DNA from: Rallus limicola | Lineage: Eukaryota; Chordata; Aves; Gruiformes; Rallidae | Reading direction: 5' to 3' | Assembly (NCBI GenBank): GCA_022605955.1 | Contig: JAKCOZ010000003.1 | Coordinates: 60,016,179 to 60,080,178, forward strand | DNA: 64,000 bases | Program-made: the position numbers and the translations under genes | Shown here: piece after piece, positions 1 to 9,290 of the stretch | Position numbering within the stretch: the first letter of the stretch is position 1 | How the letters are laid out: each line of letters starts with the position of its first letter | Notes under the pieces: model-generated | What the model was told of the DNA's origin: nothing | Seen by the model: only the letters and a program-made list of their open reading frames with translations | The model's database searches: none

Positions 1-704
1 CACCACCTTAAGCTGTCAGCCTCATGTAGCCACCAGCTGATCTAAAGGAAATAGGTATTTTGCTCTTGTAGATTAGGTTTCTGTCGGGTCTGCTTGTTGA
101 GCCAAATCACTCCATGGGGGTGCACAAGGAAACGAGGAGCAGATTGCTCCAAAATACCCTTTCCAATAAGCAGCCCCTACTTAGAGCAGGGGAGGTGAAA
201 GGGGGAACCACGAGTGCAGTCGATCTAGCTCTCCAACTGGCAGGTTGCTGAAAGAGATAAATTCTGGGCACCACATCTCATGTGCTAATTTAACGCTTCC
301 GAGGAAAAAAAAAAAAAAGACAAAACCTTAAAAACCACAACCTAAAGAGCTTTGGTTTGAGGTTGCCCAGCATGGCTTAAAAAGTAGTTGCACTGAGTCT
401 GGCCTGTTTGCTGCAGTAAGAAGGTAGGGTAAACAGGCGGTGGGCTGCCCCCGGCTGGAGGCAAGGTGCCCCACTAAAGGCACTCTGTCACTGTCCATCT
501 TCAGCTGGGCAGAGGAGAGAAAGCAGAACAAAAGGCTCCTGGGATGAGATCAGGACAGGGAGATGGGGCAATTACCATCAAAGCCAAAATGGACTCAACT
601 TGGGGAAATTAATTAAATTTAATTTCAATCATAACCAGTGAAATCACAGTAGGATAATGTTAAGTAAGAGTAAATATTAAAGCCCCTTCCCCTTCATGGG
701 ATTG
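1..704. other. intergenic, nothing recognised
   Basis: No convincing gene or repeat was seen. There is a short A-run near 306-318. The small open frames here have no recognisable domain. Confidence 0.5.
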
Positions 705-1072
705 TGTGCTGCGGAGGGACAGCCTGCCTCACCATGGTCTTCTCCAGGGCAAATCTGCTACAGCACATGGAGCACCTTCTCCCCCCCACTTCTTCACTGA
801 CCTCTGTGTCTGCAGAGTTGTTCCTTTCACATCTCAATCCCCTCTCTGGCTGCAAAAATCTGCTCCCAGGTTGGTTTTTTCCCCCACCCCCTTAACTCTG
901 CTATCCCTGAGATGCTACCACCATCCCTCATGGGTTCAGCTTTGGCCAGCAGTGGGTCTGTCTTGGAGCTGACTGCCACTGTCTCTGTTGGACATGGTGG
1001 AAGCTTCTTGCATCTCCTTGAAGAAGCCACTCCTGTAACACCCCTGCTACCAAACCTATCCCACACAAACCC
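705..1072 (-). repeat. ERVL-type LTR fragment (upstream part of the LTR)
   Basis: Read on the minus strand, the segment starts with TGTGTGGGAT at about 1072. It aligns by eye with the start of the LTR at 58668-59469: both carry the 'gtggcttct..aag' block, then a segment on 'treatment' of GGCCAA/AGCTCC composition, in the same order. The homology fades near 705, so the downstream LTR part is missing. No target duplication was found. It is the same family as the LTR pieces at 2190-2964 and 15704-16895. Confidence 0.6.
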
Positions 1073-2189
1073 AAAACAAACCTAATTAATTCAGCCTATG
1101 ACTATCAAACACACTTTGGTGCTCTTTGGGCCTGTTTTTCCTCAGGCTGTGCTTTGGTTTGGACTGGCAGTTTTAAGATGCCATCCTGCTTCTGGGGCTG
1201 TGATTATGTAGTGATTGAGTGGGGCTGTTTAAAAGCAAAAATCATGTTCTGACTTGTAATCTAAAACGAACCATCCTGATGCATTCCTGCTTTTCTCTTC
1301 CAAGCTTTGGCCACGTAGAGCTAAGCTAATTGGTTACCCTATTCCTCCCCACTCCCTGCTCCAGCCCCCTGCCTCCTTCTCCTCCCTTCCCTCCCCCCCT
1401 CCCCCCTTCTTTTTAGCATGTTTCAATTATTCTCAGGTTTTTTCAATTTCATGTGGATGATATACTTTGTACATATGCAGTCCATCATCTATCTCCAGTG
1501 CAGGATGGAGTTCCCTCCATTCTGACTGAGACACCCTGTTTTTCTGGAGATACTGATCCACCTGGTGTCATTCCTGAGGCAGTGGCCCTTCTGTGATTCA
1601 AACTGCAGCTGAATATCTATCTGGCAGAGATGATGTTAAAAAAGGCTAACTACTGAAATGAAATAAAGTAATAGTAAAACCATTACTTAAAAGCCTTGGG
1701 TTTAAGTAGAGGCTGCACGAATAAGGAAAGCTGCTGGAGTTCTGCAGGTAATAACGGGTGCGGGAAACCCCTGGAATACAATCACCAGGGACCCAGACTC
1801 AGGCTGCAGGAAATGACCAAACATAAACACTTCACTTCATGATCTTTGGATCTTATTAAAGTAGTAACAGCCATGCTGGCTGCTGACCTCAATATTCTGC
1901 CTAGGCTGGTAGTCATCCACCCCCTTTGGAATGTTTTCCCTCTGTCCTCAGTACACAACCGGTTGCCAACTAGCTCCACCCTCGCCAGGCCAAGGCCTCG
2001 CCAGCCCTAAGGTGTGTGGAGGGGGGGGCTGATTTATATTTACCCTCACCGTTCCCTCACTAAGAAATTTCTTTTGAAAAGTTATATTCAGTTAGTTAAA
2101 TAATATCTGAGTGTACTGAACTAGAGCTGAAAAGGTAAATTTTGTCACAGGACTGAAAAGGAACTTTTAAATTCACCCAAACTATCTTA
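1073..2189. other. intergenic, low-complexity pyrimidine tract
   Basis: No gene was recognised. A strongly pyrimidine-biased stretch (C/T runs) lies at about 1360-1415. A G8 run occurs near 2022-2029. Confidence 0.5.
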
Positions 2190-2964
2190 TGTGAGGAAAC
2201 AAGTATTAGCATGTGCAGGAAAAAACACTGCACTGGGTCTGGCAGGCTGTCCTCCTGCAGTAGGTGGAGGTCCATGGTAGAGCAGATACCCACCTGCAGC
2301 CCATGGAGGACCCCACAGGGCGCAGGCAGAGCTACCCGAAAGACGCTGTGACCCCATGGGAGGCCTGCACAGCACAGAGCTCCTGGCAGGACCTGTGACC
2401 CGGTGAAGAGAGGAGCAGGTTTGCCAGCAGGACATGTGACCCCATGGGAGACCCATGCTGGAGCGGTCTGGTCCTGAAACACCCCATGGAAGGGACCACT
2501 CTGGGGCAGTTCATGAAGAACTGCAGATCATGGCAAGGACTTGCACTGGAGAGGTTCATCAAGGACTGTCTCTTGTGCGAGGTCCTCTATGCTGGAACAT
2601 GGCAGTGTGTGAGGAGTCCTCCCCCTGAGGGGGAAGGAGTGGCAGAGAAAACATTTGATGAACTGACCACAACCCCCATTCCCCTGTTCTGCAGGGGAGG
2701 AGGGAGAGAAATTGAGAGTAAAATTAAGCCCAGGAGAAAGGGTTTTAAGATTTTATTTTTCATTATCCCACTCTGGTGTTAATTGGCAATAAATTCATTC
2801 ATTTCCTTAAGCTGAGTCTGTTTTGTCTGATGGTAATTGGCGAGTTATCTCTCCCTGTCCTTACCTCATTACATCCACCTCCTAGCCCCCTCACTATTGA
2901 AGGAGGACAGTGATAGAGCAGCTTTGGTGGACACCTCCCAGCCAGCCAAGGTCAACCCACCACA
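2190..2964 (+). repeat. ERVL-type LTR, 3' portion
   Basis: The 3' part looks like the R-U5 of avian ERVL LTRs: an AATAAA at about 2788, the 'gagtctgttttg' and 'ggtaattgg' blocks, and a terminal 'ggtcaacccaccaca' ending in CA at 2964. The middle part is collinear with the minus strand of 58668-59469. Both share the 'ccccacagggc' block and the segment preceding 'gaactgacca'. The 5' limit is not defined, so the copy is probably truncated. It lies 87 bp from the retroviral LTR that follows, which is on the opposite strand. Confidence 0.75.
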
Positions 2965-3111
2965 AACACTAAGATAGTTGTACTCTTTAACAGTGCCTGT
3001 TTCAGCTGTGTGAGGTTTTTGGAAAGCTTTTATGGTAGGATTATTGGTCCCTGTGATTGTGTGTTTCCCAATAATTGGTCGGAAACTAAGTAATCCAAAT
3101 ACAAATTTAAG

Positions 3112-3117
3112 TTTATT
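3112..3117 (-). terminator. retroviral poly(A) signal AATAAA in R
   Basis: AATAAA reads on the minus strand about 65-70 bp after the predicted cap site and about 60 bp before the LTR end, the usual place for a retroviral R-region signal. The same hexamer is kept in the other LTR at 9223-9228. Confidence 0.75.
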
Positions 3118-3205
3118 AATCAGCAGGCGACAAAAGGCAAAGCAGCGCTGGGCAGCCAGGGAGTCTCAGCTCTACCAGCAGCCGCGCGGTTCCTGCCCGA
3201 GTTCT

Positions 3206-3215
3206 GGTTTTTATA
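3206..3215 (-). promoter_or_regulatory. retroviral TATA box
   Basis: TATAAAAACC on the minus strand, inside the LTR and about 25-30 bp upstream of the predicted start of R (near 3183). Only this LTR has it; the right-hand LTR ends before U3. Confidence 0.65.
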
Positions 3216-3573
3216 GTGTTGTAATTCCTGGTCTAGAATCTTCTACCAAAACTTCTGTGTAGTCTTCTGTGCATGCGCCAGCTGTTATTAGGGGGTCGTC
3301 TTCTACCTTTTGGTGGTGGGTGGGATGAAGTCGTTTGTCTTCCTTACTTGTTCCTCAGTTGACCCCCTGTTCCATATTTGGTCTTCTTCAGCAATAAGCT
3401 CATTGATTGGTTGCTTGATTCCTGCAGTCTCTGCTTTTAAGTTATCTATTACTTAATTCTATGCCTCGTTAGCTACTCACAATATACATTACATAGTTAT
3501 TCTTATAAAACAGGATGTTATAGCCTGTTTCAGGGTACAGGTGGTTTGCTGAACAAAAGGCTCATCCATCACA

Positions 3574-3590
3574 ATCTCCCCTTTTTTTTT
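3574..3590 (-). other. polypurine tract
   Basis: On the minus strand, a run of nine A, then GGGGAGA and two more bases, directly abuts the LTR start TGTGATGG. This is the expected plus-strand primer position and fixes the LTR boundary at 3573. Confidence 0.85.
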
Positions 3591-3664
3591 AACTACCATT
3601 TTGTTCAGTAAACTGTTGTAACTCCTGATAACTTAACATTAAAGTTCCAGTTTTTCATCATCAT

Positions 3665-5450
3665 TTAAAAATCATATTTAGCTTGTATTAACATAAGATG
3701 TGCTGCCTCTAATCTATTTCTAACAATTTGCATTAATTTATTAAAAATACAGGGGCCAAATGTTAATCCTAATATTACTAAAATCAGCGGTCCAGCTATT
3801 GTAGACAACAAGGTGGTCAACCAGGGGGAATAGTTAAACTATGATTCAAACCAGCCTTGTTGAGATTCTCTTTCTTGTTGTCTCTTTTCCAATCCTTCTC
3901 TGAGTTTAGTCATGGTATCTCGAACAATGCCAGTATGATTAGCATAAATGCAGCACTCTTCTTCTAATGCTACACAAAGTCCTCCTTGTTGCAAAAACAG
4001 GAGGTCTAAAACTTCTTCTATTCTGCAGTACTACCTTAGATAATGATTTTAAGGATTTTTCCAAAGCATCTATTGATTTTTTGATTTGTTCTAAATCTTA
4101 CTAATGATGTGATTCCAATACCTGCCCCAGCAACTCCAACAGTTAACAGACTTGCAATTGTTAATGCAGTCAATGGTTCTCTTTTAAACATTTGCTGGGT
4201 TTTTTTGTTCATATACAAGATTCACGGGGTGATAAAGAACCCTTTATGGTATAATGGCTGCCTGGACACAATATTCAGATAACCCATCAAACAGGCTAAG
4301 GGAAATGCAAGGGGTAACTCCAGTGTTTGAACAAATTCACATTGTGTTCTTGGCTGCAATCAGCCACTTAGCATCCTTCTGTGGGTTAACTGTTATATTT
4401 TGACATAGATCTTTTTTATTTTCTGGTACCATCCCTATGCATTTTCCTTTTCCTGTTACATATTGCATTGCCAATCCTTGAGTGGTATTATTCCACAAAC
4501 ACTGGGAAGGATTTGTGTTATTTGATTTTTTGCTTTCAGTGTTTACACCGATTGCTTCATAAAAGAGTGGTCTGATATCAAAACACAGCCAACAGGTCTT
4601 TATAATGTTAGGGGTAGTGTCATTCAAAACATGATAAACTTCTACTAAAATATTTGATTGCTATTAAATGAAAGGCTATTACTCAAAAGAGCGTTTAAAT
4701 TTTTTGATAAAGGATGGTGCTCTGCAAGTGAAATTGGGTAATTGTAAGGATTTTTAAATCCTCCTATTTAAAGGGTTGATGAACTCAATTAATTGCTAAA
4801 TACATGCTATAGCCAACCAGGAAAGGTGGCGGGGTCTCGATTTTCTACAAAGTGTGATTTGTTTTGTTTTGGGCTCATTTATTGCCTCTTGATCCCTCCT
4901 TTTTCCTAATAGGTGTGTTCTTGGAATAGCTGTCAATTCGGGGTCAGCACTGAGGCAGCTCCTCTAAAGGTTGCGCATTATCTCAATCTTGGGATTTTGT
5001 TCTCCACAGTCTATTACCTCTCTGCCTCGCCCGTCAGCTCGGTTGCCTCGAGTCACGGGGTGTCCCATCTTCTCGGCAGCAGGGGTATTCTTCAGGAGGC
5101 TCTGTGATTTTTCTTTTAGCGCACCTTTTCTTAGACTTTTTCCAGTCATTCGTTTTCATTTCTGGGAAGCTATATTATACCCCACTTACACAACACACCT
5201 GGACAATAGTTATAGAGAGAGGGAAGGGTGGAGACAATAATATTCTGGTCTATTTTTAAACTTAGATAACCATTTTCCAATTTCTTCTTAGGCCGTTTTA
5301 AACCTTTCTAGGAGGAGTTCCTTTGTAACAGGTAGAGCATCACCGTTCTTGGCAGACTTTACAAAAACAATTAAAAAAATAACAATTACCCTTAAAGGTT
5401 TGTTTGTTTGGTTGGTTTTTTTACACATTTATAAACTTTTTCTTGCCACT
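3665..5450 (-). pseudogene. env: env remnant, gamma-type (surface and transmembrane parts)
   Basis: The surface part has an open stretch at 4627-4337 containing CWLC (4594-4583), the CXXC that pairs with the transmembrane subunit in gamma-type envelopes, plus several N-X-S/T sites. After a frame break, 4218-4036 shows a Gly/Ala-rich hydrophobic segment typical of a fusion peptide. After another break comes the ectodomain with CX6CC (CVALEEECC, 3976-3950), then a hydrophobic membrane span (about 3830-3705) and a short tail ending at the stop at 3665-3667. A premature TAG sits in frame at 3841-3839, just before the span. Further stops and frameshifts lie throughout the surface part, whose 5' limit is approximate. 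It is non-functional as read. Confidence 0.85.
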
Positions 5451-5459
5451 TATCTGAAT

Positions 5460-6550
5460 AATAATGATATCAGGGTTCAGGATCTTTCCAGAGTCATTCT
5501 GAGATTTCTGGCAGAACTGGTAACCTTCCAGTGTGGCTCCTGGGCTGTCGAGTCCAAGATCGGTCTTTTTACTCGACTAGCATGTGTCCATCCACGCTTA
5601 GCAGTCCTGATGGCTGTATCTGTTGTAAGTAAGATAAGAAAAGGTCCCTCCCATTGAGGCGTTAAGGAAGTTTCTTTCTAAGTCCTTATCAGGACCTTGT
5701 CACTCGGTTGTATCTTGTGTATTGCCATATTCAAGGGGAGTGTTGCGCCAATATTCTTTTTCTTATCAATTCCTTTTTCTTGCTATTAGCTGTGTTATAT
5801 AAGTCTTTACCAGGGAATCTTCCAGTTGCAGATGATTTCCCGGGCTACTCATGTCATATGGCATTCCATATAACATCTTAAAGGGAAAAATACCCACATC
5901 AGTCCTTGGCTGTGTCCAGATATTTAATAAAGCCAAGGGTAAACACTTGATCCAAGACATCCCTGTTTTCCATATTAATTTTGTTAATTGTTTTTTTTTA
6001 TTTTTCTATTCATTCTTTCAACTTTGCCAGAACTTTGTGAGTACCACAGCGTGTGATATTGCCACTTAATTTTAAGAGCCAGGGCTATGTCTTGGATCAC
6101 TTTAGAAGTAAAATGTGGTCTTTTGTCCGAATCTATAGTTTCAACAACTTCATATCGGGGAATATTTTCTTCTAATAATATTTCAACCACTACTCTGGCC
6201 GTGGCTTGTGTTTTTGGAAATGCTTCTACAAAATGTGTAAGATGGTTTGTAATAATTAACAGATATTTCTGTCTTTCTACTTTTGGTAACTCAGTAAAAT
6301 CAATCTATATATTTGAAAAAGGTCTTTGTGCTAAAATTCTTTCTCCTGCTATTCTTTTTCTTCAATATTGTCTATTGACTTTCTGACATGTTATACATTC
6401 TCTCAAAATTTGCTTAGCCAGATCATATAAACCAATACACATATATTTAATTGCAAACTGGTTAATTAAAGCTTGAGTGCCCCAGTGTGTACCACTGTGT
6501 ATTCTCTGTAATATCTTAAGGGCCATTGTTTTAGGGAGAACGTCTTAGCT
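5460..6550 (-). pseudogene. pol: integrase remnant
   Basis: In transcript order the block shows a zinc-binding N-terminal region (His pair near 6470, Cys pair near 6390). The catalytic core follows, with IDFTEL (first Asp, about 6305-6290), DSDKRPHFTS (second Asp, about 6135-6105) and SSGKVERMN (Glu, about 6035-6008). Next is the segment of 5960-5766 and a C-terminal block starting WEGPFLILLTTDTA near 5660. Order and spacing match gammaretrovirus-type integrases. Several stops and frame changes separate the parts, including a stop after the core at about 5987. No active enzyme can be made as read. Confidence 0.85.
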
Positions 6551-7235
6551 GTCAGGTAATTTCCAGGTTCCTGAATCACCTTTTTGTATTCCCATCTTTA
6601 TTAATTTCTTTTGGTTTTGTGGTGTGAATTTTGGTACCTGGGGATTTAGTTCTTTCTGCCCCTCATTTGGTGTATCTGTGTTTCTGGTTTCCAAAGCTAA
6701 TAAAGCAGCTTTTTTAGCTTCTTGGTTAGTCAAATTATTTGCTCTTATTTCTGGGGTTAGTCCTTTCTGGTGTCCCCTTAAGTATACCACTGCAATTTTT
6801 TTTTAGGGTTTCTTACAGCTTGTAAGATTTCTGATGGATCAGTAATTTGTTAACCCTCTTTCTTCCTAAATTTTCCAAATGTGTGAACTATTCCAAAAGC
6901 ATATTTTGAATCTGTAAATATGGTTCTCACTTTTTTAATAAAGATATTGTAGTGCTCGTAATACCACATATAATTCACAGGCCTGGGCCGACCAGCTTGA
7001 ATTTAATGGATTAGATTCTACTGTAAGAAAGGTTCAGCTGTCAATTATTGCATAGCCTGATTTCTTTTTTCCATCTACTACCCAAGACAATCTATCAACA
7101 AACAATTTTTCTCCCTTTTCCAACTCTTGCTTTTCTAAATCGGGTCTAAGGTTTTGCCTGTTCTTTTGTAGTTTGTAAACAATCATGTACCGATTCTTCA
7201 CCTGGTTCCTCATATAAAAATTGAGCTGGATTCTA
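6545..7235 (-). pseudogene. pol: RNase H remnant of pol
   Basis: Three RNase H landmarks appear in order on the minus strand: VDGKKKSGYAIID (about 7074-7036), an acidic block reading QACELYVVLRALQ (about 6995-6955), and TDSKYAFGIVH (about 6925-6890). A GHQKG segment follows at about 6775. Stops and at least one frameshift separate them. The last open piece (6790-6545) runs into the start of integrase. Confidence 0.8.
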
Positions 7236-8470
7236 TAAGGAGGTAGTTTCTAAAATTAACTTTGGTGAGGCAATTAATATGCTTTCATATTTTACTAATC
7301 TAGCATGTGATCCATTTTTCTGCAATACCCCATATGTGAACCTCTTCTCCGTATTAACAAATAGGAAAAAGGGTTTCTGCAAGTCGGGCAGGTTAAGCAC
7401 AGGGGCATTTGTTAGTTCCCTTTTAAGTGTTTCCAATTTGTCACTGTTCTCTGAAGTTTACTTTAATAGCTCATTGTGAGCCAATTTGGCAAATAAAAAT
7501 TTTACTTTTCTACTAACATTTTCAATTTATTAACCTGAAAAGTCCCAATAATTGTCTAACATGCCGTTTATTTCTAGGTGGAGGGACAGAGAGTATTCCA
7601 TTGACCCTTTCAGGGTCCAATTTATTTTTATATTTTTTTGTTCTTTTGATAAATTTATGTTCCAAGTACTTTACCTCCTCCTCTACAAATTGCAATATAT
7701 TTTTTTAGACACTTTTAGACTCTGTAAACTTAAAAAGTTTTAAAGCTTAATACTTTTTCGTCTAATTACTTCCTCATCTTCTCCGGCCAACAGTAAATCG
7801 TCCACATACTGGACGATGATGACCCCTTAGCTTGGCTCATATCCCTGTAAAAGTTGTTCAAGGGCTTGTCCGAACTAGTTAGGTGATTCCAGCAGACAAG
7901 CCCAAAATGCATCTTTTAAAACAATCACACTGTACCACTTATCAGTAGGTTCCAGTTGGCTTAGGAGAGTATGAGGATTAGCTACAACTGGAAATCGGGC
8001 AATTGTTCTTTTATTAATTTTCCTTAAATTATGAACCAGTTTTTATTTGTCATCTGATTTATTATTTTTTTTACTGGCAATATAGGGGTATTGAAAGGGC
8101 ACATATAGGGTTCGAGAAGTCCTTGTTTAAACTATCTTTCAATGTTTGGTTTCAGCCCCTTTCTACTGTCTTCAAATAATGGATATTGCTTTATTTGCAC
8201 TGGGGTCTCTGGATCTTTAATCACAACCACAAAGGGTTTAATATTTCATTTTCCCGTGGTCTCTGGGGTATACCATACTTTAGGATTAATTTGTTCTTCA
8301 TTTTCAACTCTGAGGGGGCATGATTTAACTTGTAATTGCTTTTATTTACTTCCAGAGAAATTCCCAGTTTTGGCTTCAGGCACCAACAATAATGATCCCA
8401 AGCCAATCTCAGAACAACTTTCAAACAGTATTTCCTTGACCACGGGTACAGCAAAAGGCTCCCCTTTTGC
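7236..8470 (-). pseudogene. pol: reverse transcriptase remnant with a core deletion
   Basis: The N-terminal finger segment is recognisable near 8085 (PFNTPILPVKK). Motif A reads VLKDAFWACLL (about 7930-7898). The active-site motif QYVDDLLLAG is intact at about 7812-7783. The thumb/connection part is at 7436-7233. Only about 34 residues separate the motif A Asp from YVDD; in Moloney-type RT the distance is about 73 residues, so roughly 40 residues including motif B are missing. There are also in-frame stops, for example just before the finger block end and between motif A and YVDD. Confidence 0.88.
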
Positions 8471-8640
8471 GCCAATTACTTATACTGTCTCTGAGGAAAC
8501 TTTACATCCCCAGAGCAAACTTTGGACAGTGGATCTTTCTGCCCCTGAGTCCACAAGGAACTTAATTTCTTGCTGCTGGGGACTTACTTTAAGTTTTACC
8601 AGGGGGTCTATCTTATTTCTTGTCCCCAGCAAACAGAGCC
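8471..8640 (-). pseudogene. pro: retroviral protease remnant
   Basis: The aspartic protease active-site motif LVDSGAERS reads on the minus strand, with DSGA at 8551-8540. The sequence upstream of it (8640-8570) is open and in frame, as expected for read-through from gag. A stop follows about 20 residues after the motif. Confidence 0.8.
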
Positions 8641-8940
8641 TCTGACACTTCTAATACTCTTTAAACATCTTCAAAGGATCCAAATCTGGGCCAACGAACG
8701 GATTCACCCCTTATGGGTTGCCCTGTTCAAATTTCTATACAATAATGTATCATCTTTACTTTGCTCTTACCCTGCCTAGAAGGGCAATCATCTCAATATT
8801 TAATCATCAGTCCCAATGGACTACTCTGGGTATTGCGGGAAGTTTCCCAGAATCTTCCCTACTCATGGCGACAGAGGGCCTGCTTTTTCTCTGTCTTTTG
8901 GGGCTTTACCTCTACCCACCCCAGGGATCCTAGCCCCAAC
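8641..8940 (-). pseudogene. gag: possible gag 3' end (nucleocapsid) remnant
   Basis: Only about 300 bp lie between the leader and the protease, against about 1.5 kb for a full gag. A basic, Lys/Arg/Gly-rich stretch (about 8915-8875) and one Cys..His segment with a stop may be the end of nucleocapsid. Matrix and capsid were not recognised. Attribution is by position rather than by a clear motif. Confidence 0.4.
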
Positions 8941-8959
8941 CAAATGGTATCCGGCCTAT

Positions 8960-8965
8960 ACTCAC
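8960..8965 (-). promoter_or_regulatory. candidate retroviral major splice donor
   Basis: GTGAGT on the minus strand (context ACAC|GTGAGTAT), about 180 nt downstream of the primer binding site. This is the normal place for the donor that makes spliced env RNA. Confidence 0.5.
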
Positions 8966-9141
8966 GTGTCCTGCGTCTTCATCCGGGGCTTCGTGCACAC
9001 AGGTTAAGGGGCTTGCCGGCTTTCCTTTGCCTATTGTCGAAAATTTCGGTTCGTCGGTGGAGAGCCGAGCAGATACTCTGGCAGGGCCGCTGATTCAGCG
9101 GGGCGCCCTCCTGCTCAGAGGCTCATGTCTGGGAAGTCTCC

Positions 9142-9159
9142 ATCCGAGTCAAGGCACCA
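9142..9159 (-). other. primer binding site, histidine tRNA-like
   Basis: On the minus strand the 18 bases TGGTGCCTTGACTCGGAT start three bases after the LTR end. From recall, they differ at one base from the site complementary to the 3' end of tRNA-His used by ERV-H elements. Confidence 0.8.
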
Positions 9160-9162
9160 AAC

Positions 9163-9290
9163 TGTGACTGTGTGTTTCACAATAATTGGTCGGAAACGAA
9201 GTAATCCAAATACAAATACAAGTTTATTAATCAGCAGGTGACAAAAGGCAAAGCAGCGCTGGGCGGCTGCTGGTAGAGCTGAGACTCCCT
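9163..9290 (-). repeat. 5' LTR remnant: U5 and R only, with inverted terminal 26 bp
   Basis: 9163-9264 matches 3052-3153 with 6 differences. From 9265 to 9290 the sequence is the exact reverse complement of 3158-3183, the first 26 bases of R as predicted from the TATA box. Homology then stops; there is no U3. Confidence 0.88.

Larger units (their letters stand above)
3052..3573 (-). repeat. 3' LTR of the retrovirus (complete U3-R-U5, 522 bp)
   Basis: The termini form an inverted repeat: TGTGAT at 3052 and ATCACA ending at 3573. On the minus strand, U3 starts at 3573. A TATA box (TATAAAAACC) lies at about 3206-3215, placing the start of R near 3183. The poly(A) signal AATAAA is at 3117-3112, and U5 ends at 3052. 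It differs from the right-hand copy at 6 of 102 aligned bases (3052-3153 against 9163-9264). Confidence 0.9.
3052..9290 (-). mobile_element. degenerate gamma-type endogenous retrovirus (class I, His-tRNA-like primer site)
   Basis: This is a provirus of about 6.2 kb running right to left. In transcript order it has: an R-U5 remnant (9290-9163), a primer binding site (9159-9142), a leader with a splice donor, almost no gag, protease, reverse transcriptase, RNase H, integrase, env, a polypurine tract and a complete 3' LTR (3573-3052). Gamma type follows from three features. The protease, RT and integrase blocks resemble class I elements. The envelope surface part has a CXXC motif (CWLC). The transmembrane part has CX6CC. 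All genes carry stops and frameshifts, and two large deletions are visible (gag, and an RT core block). No matching target duplication was found, because the right end is incomplete. It should not be able to replicate. Assignment to an ERV-H-like group rests on the primer site and is inference. Confidence 0.93.
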
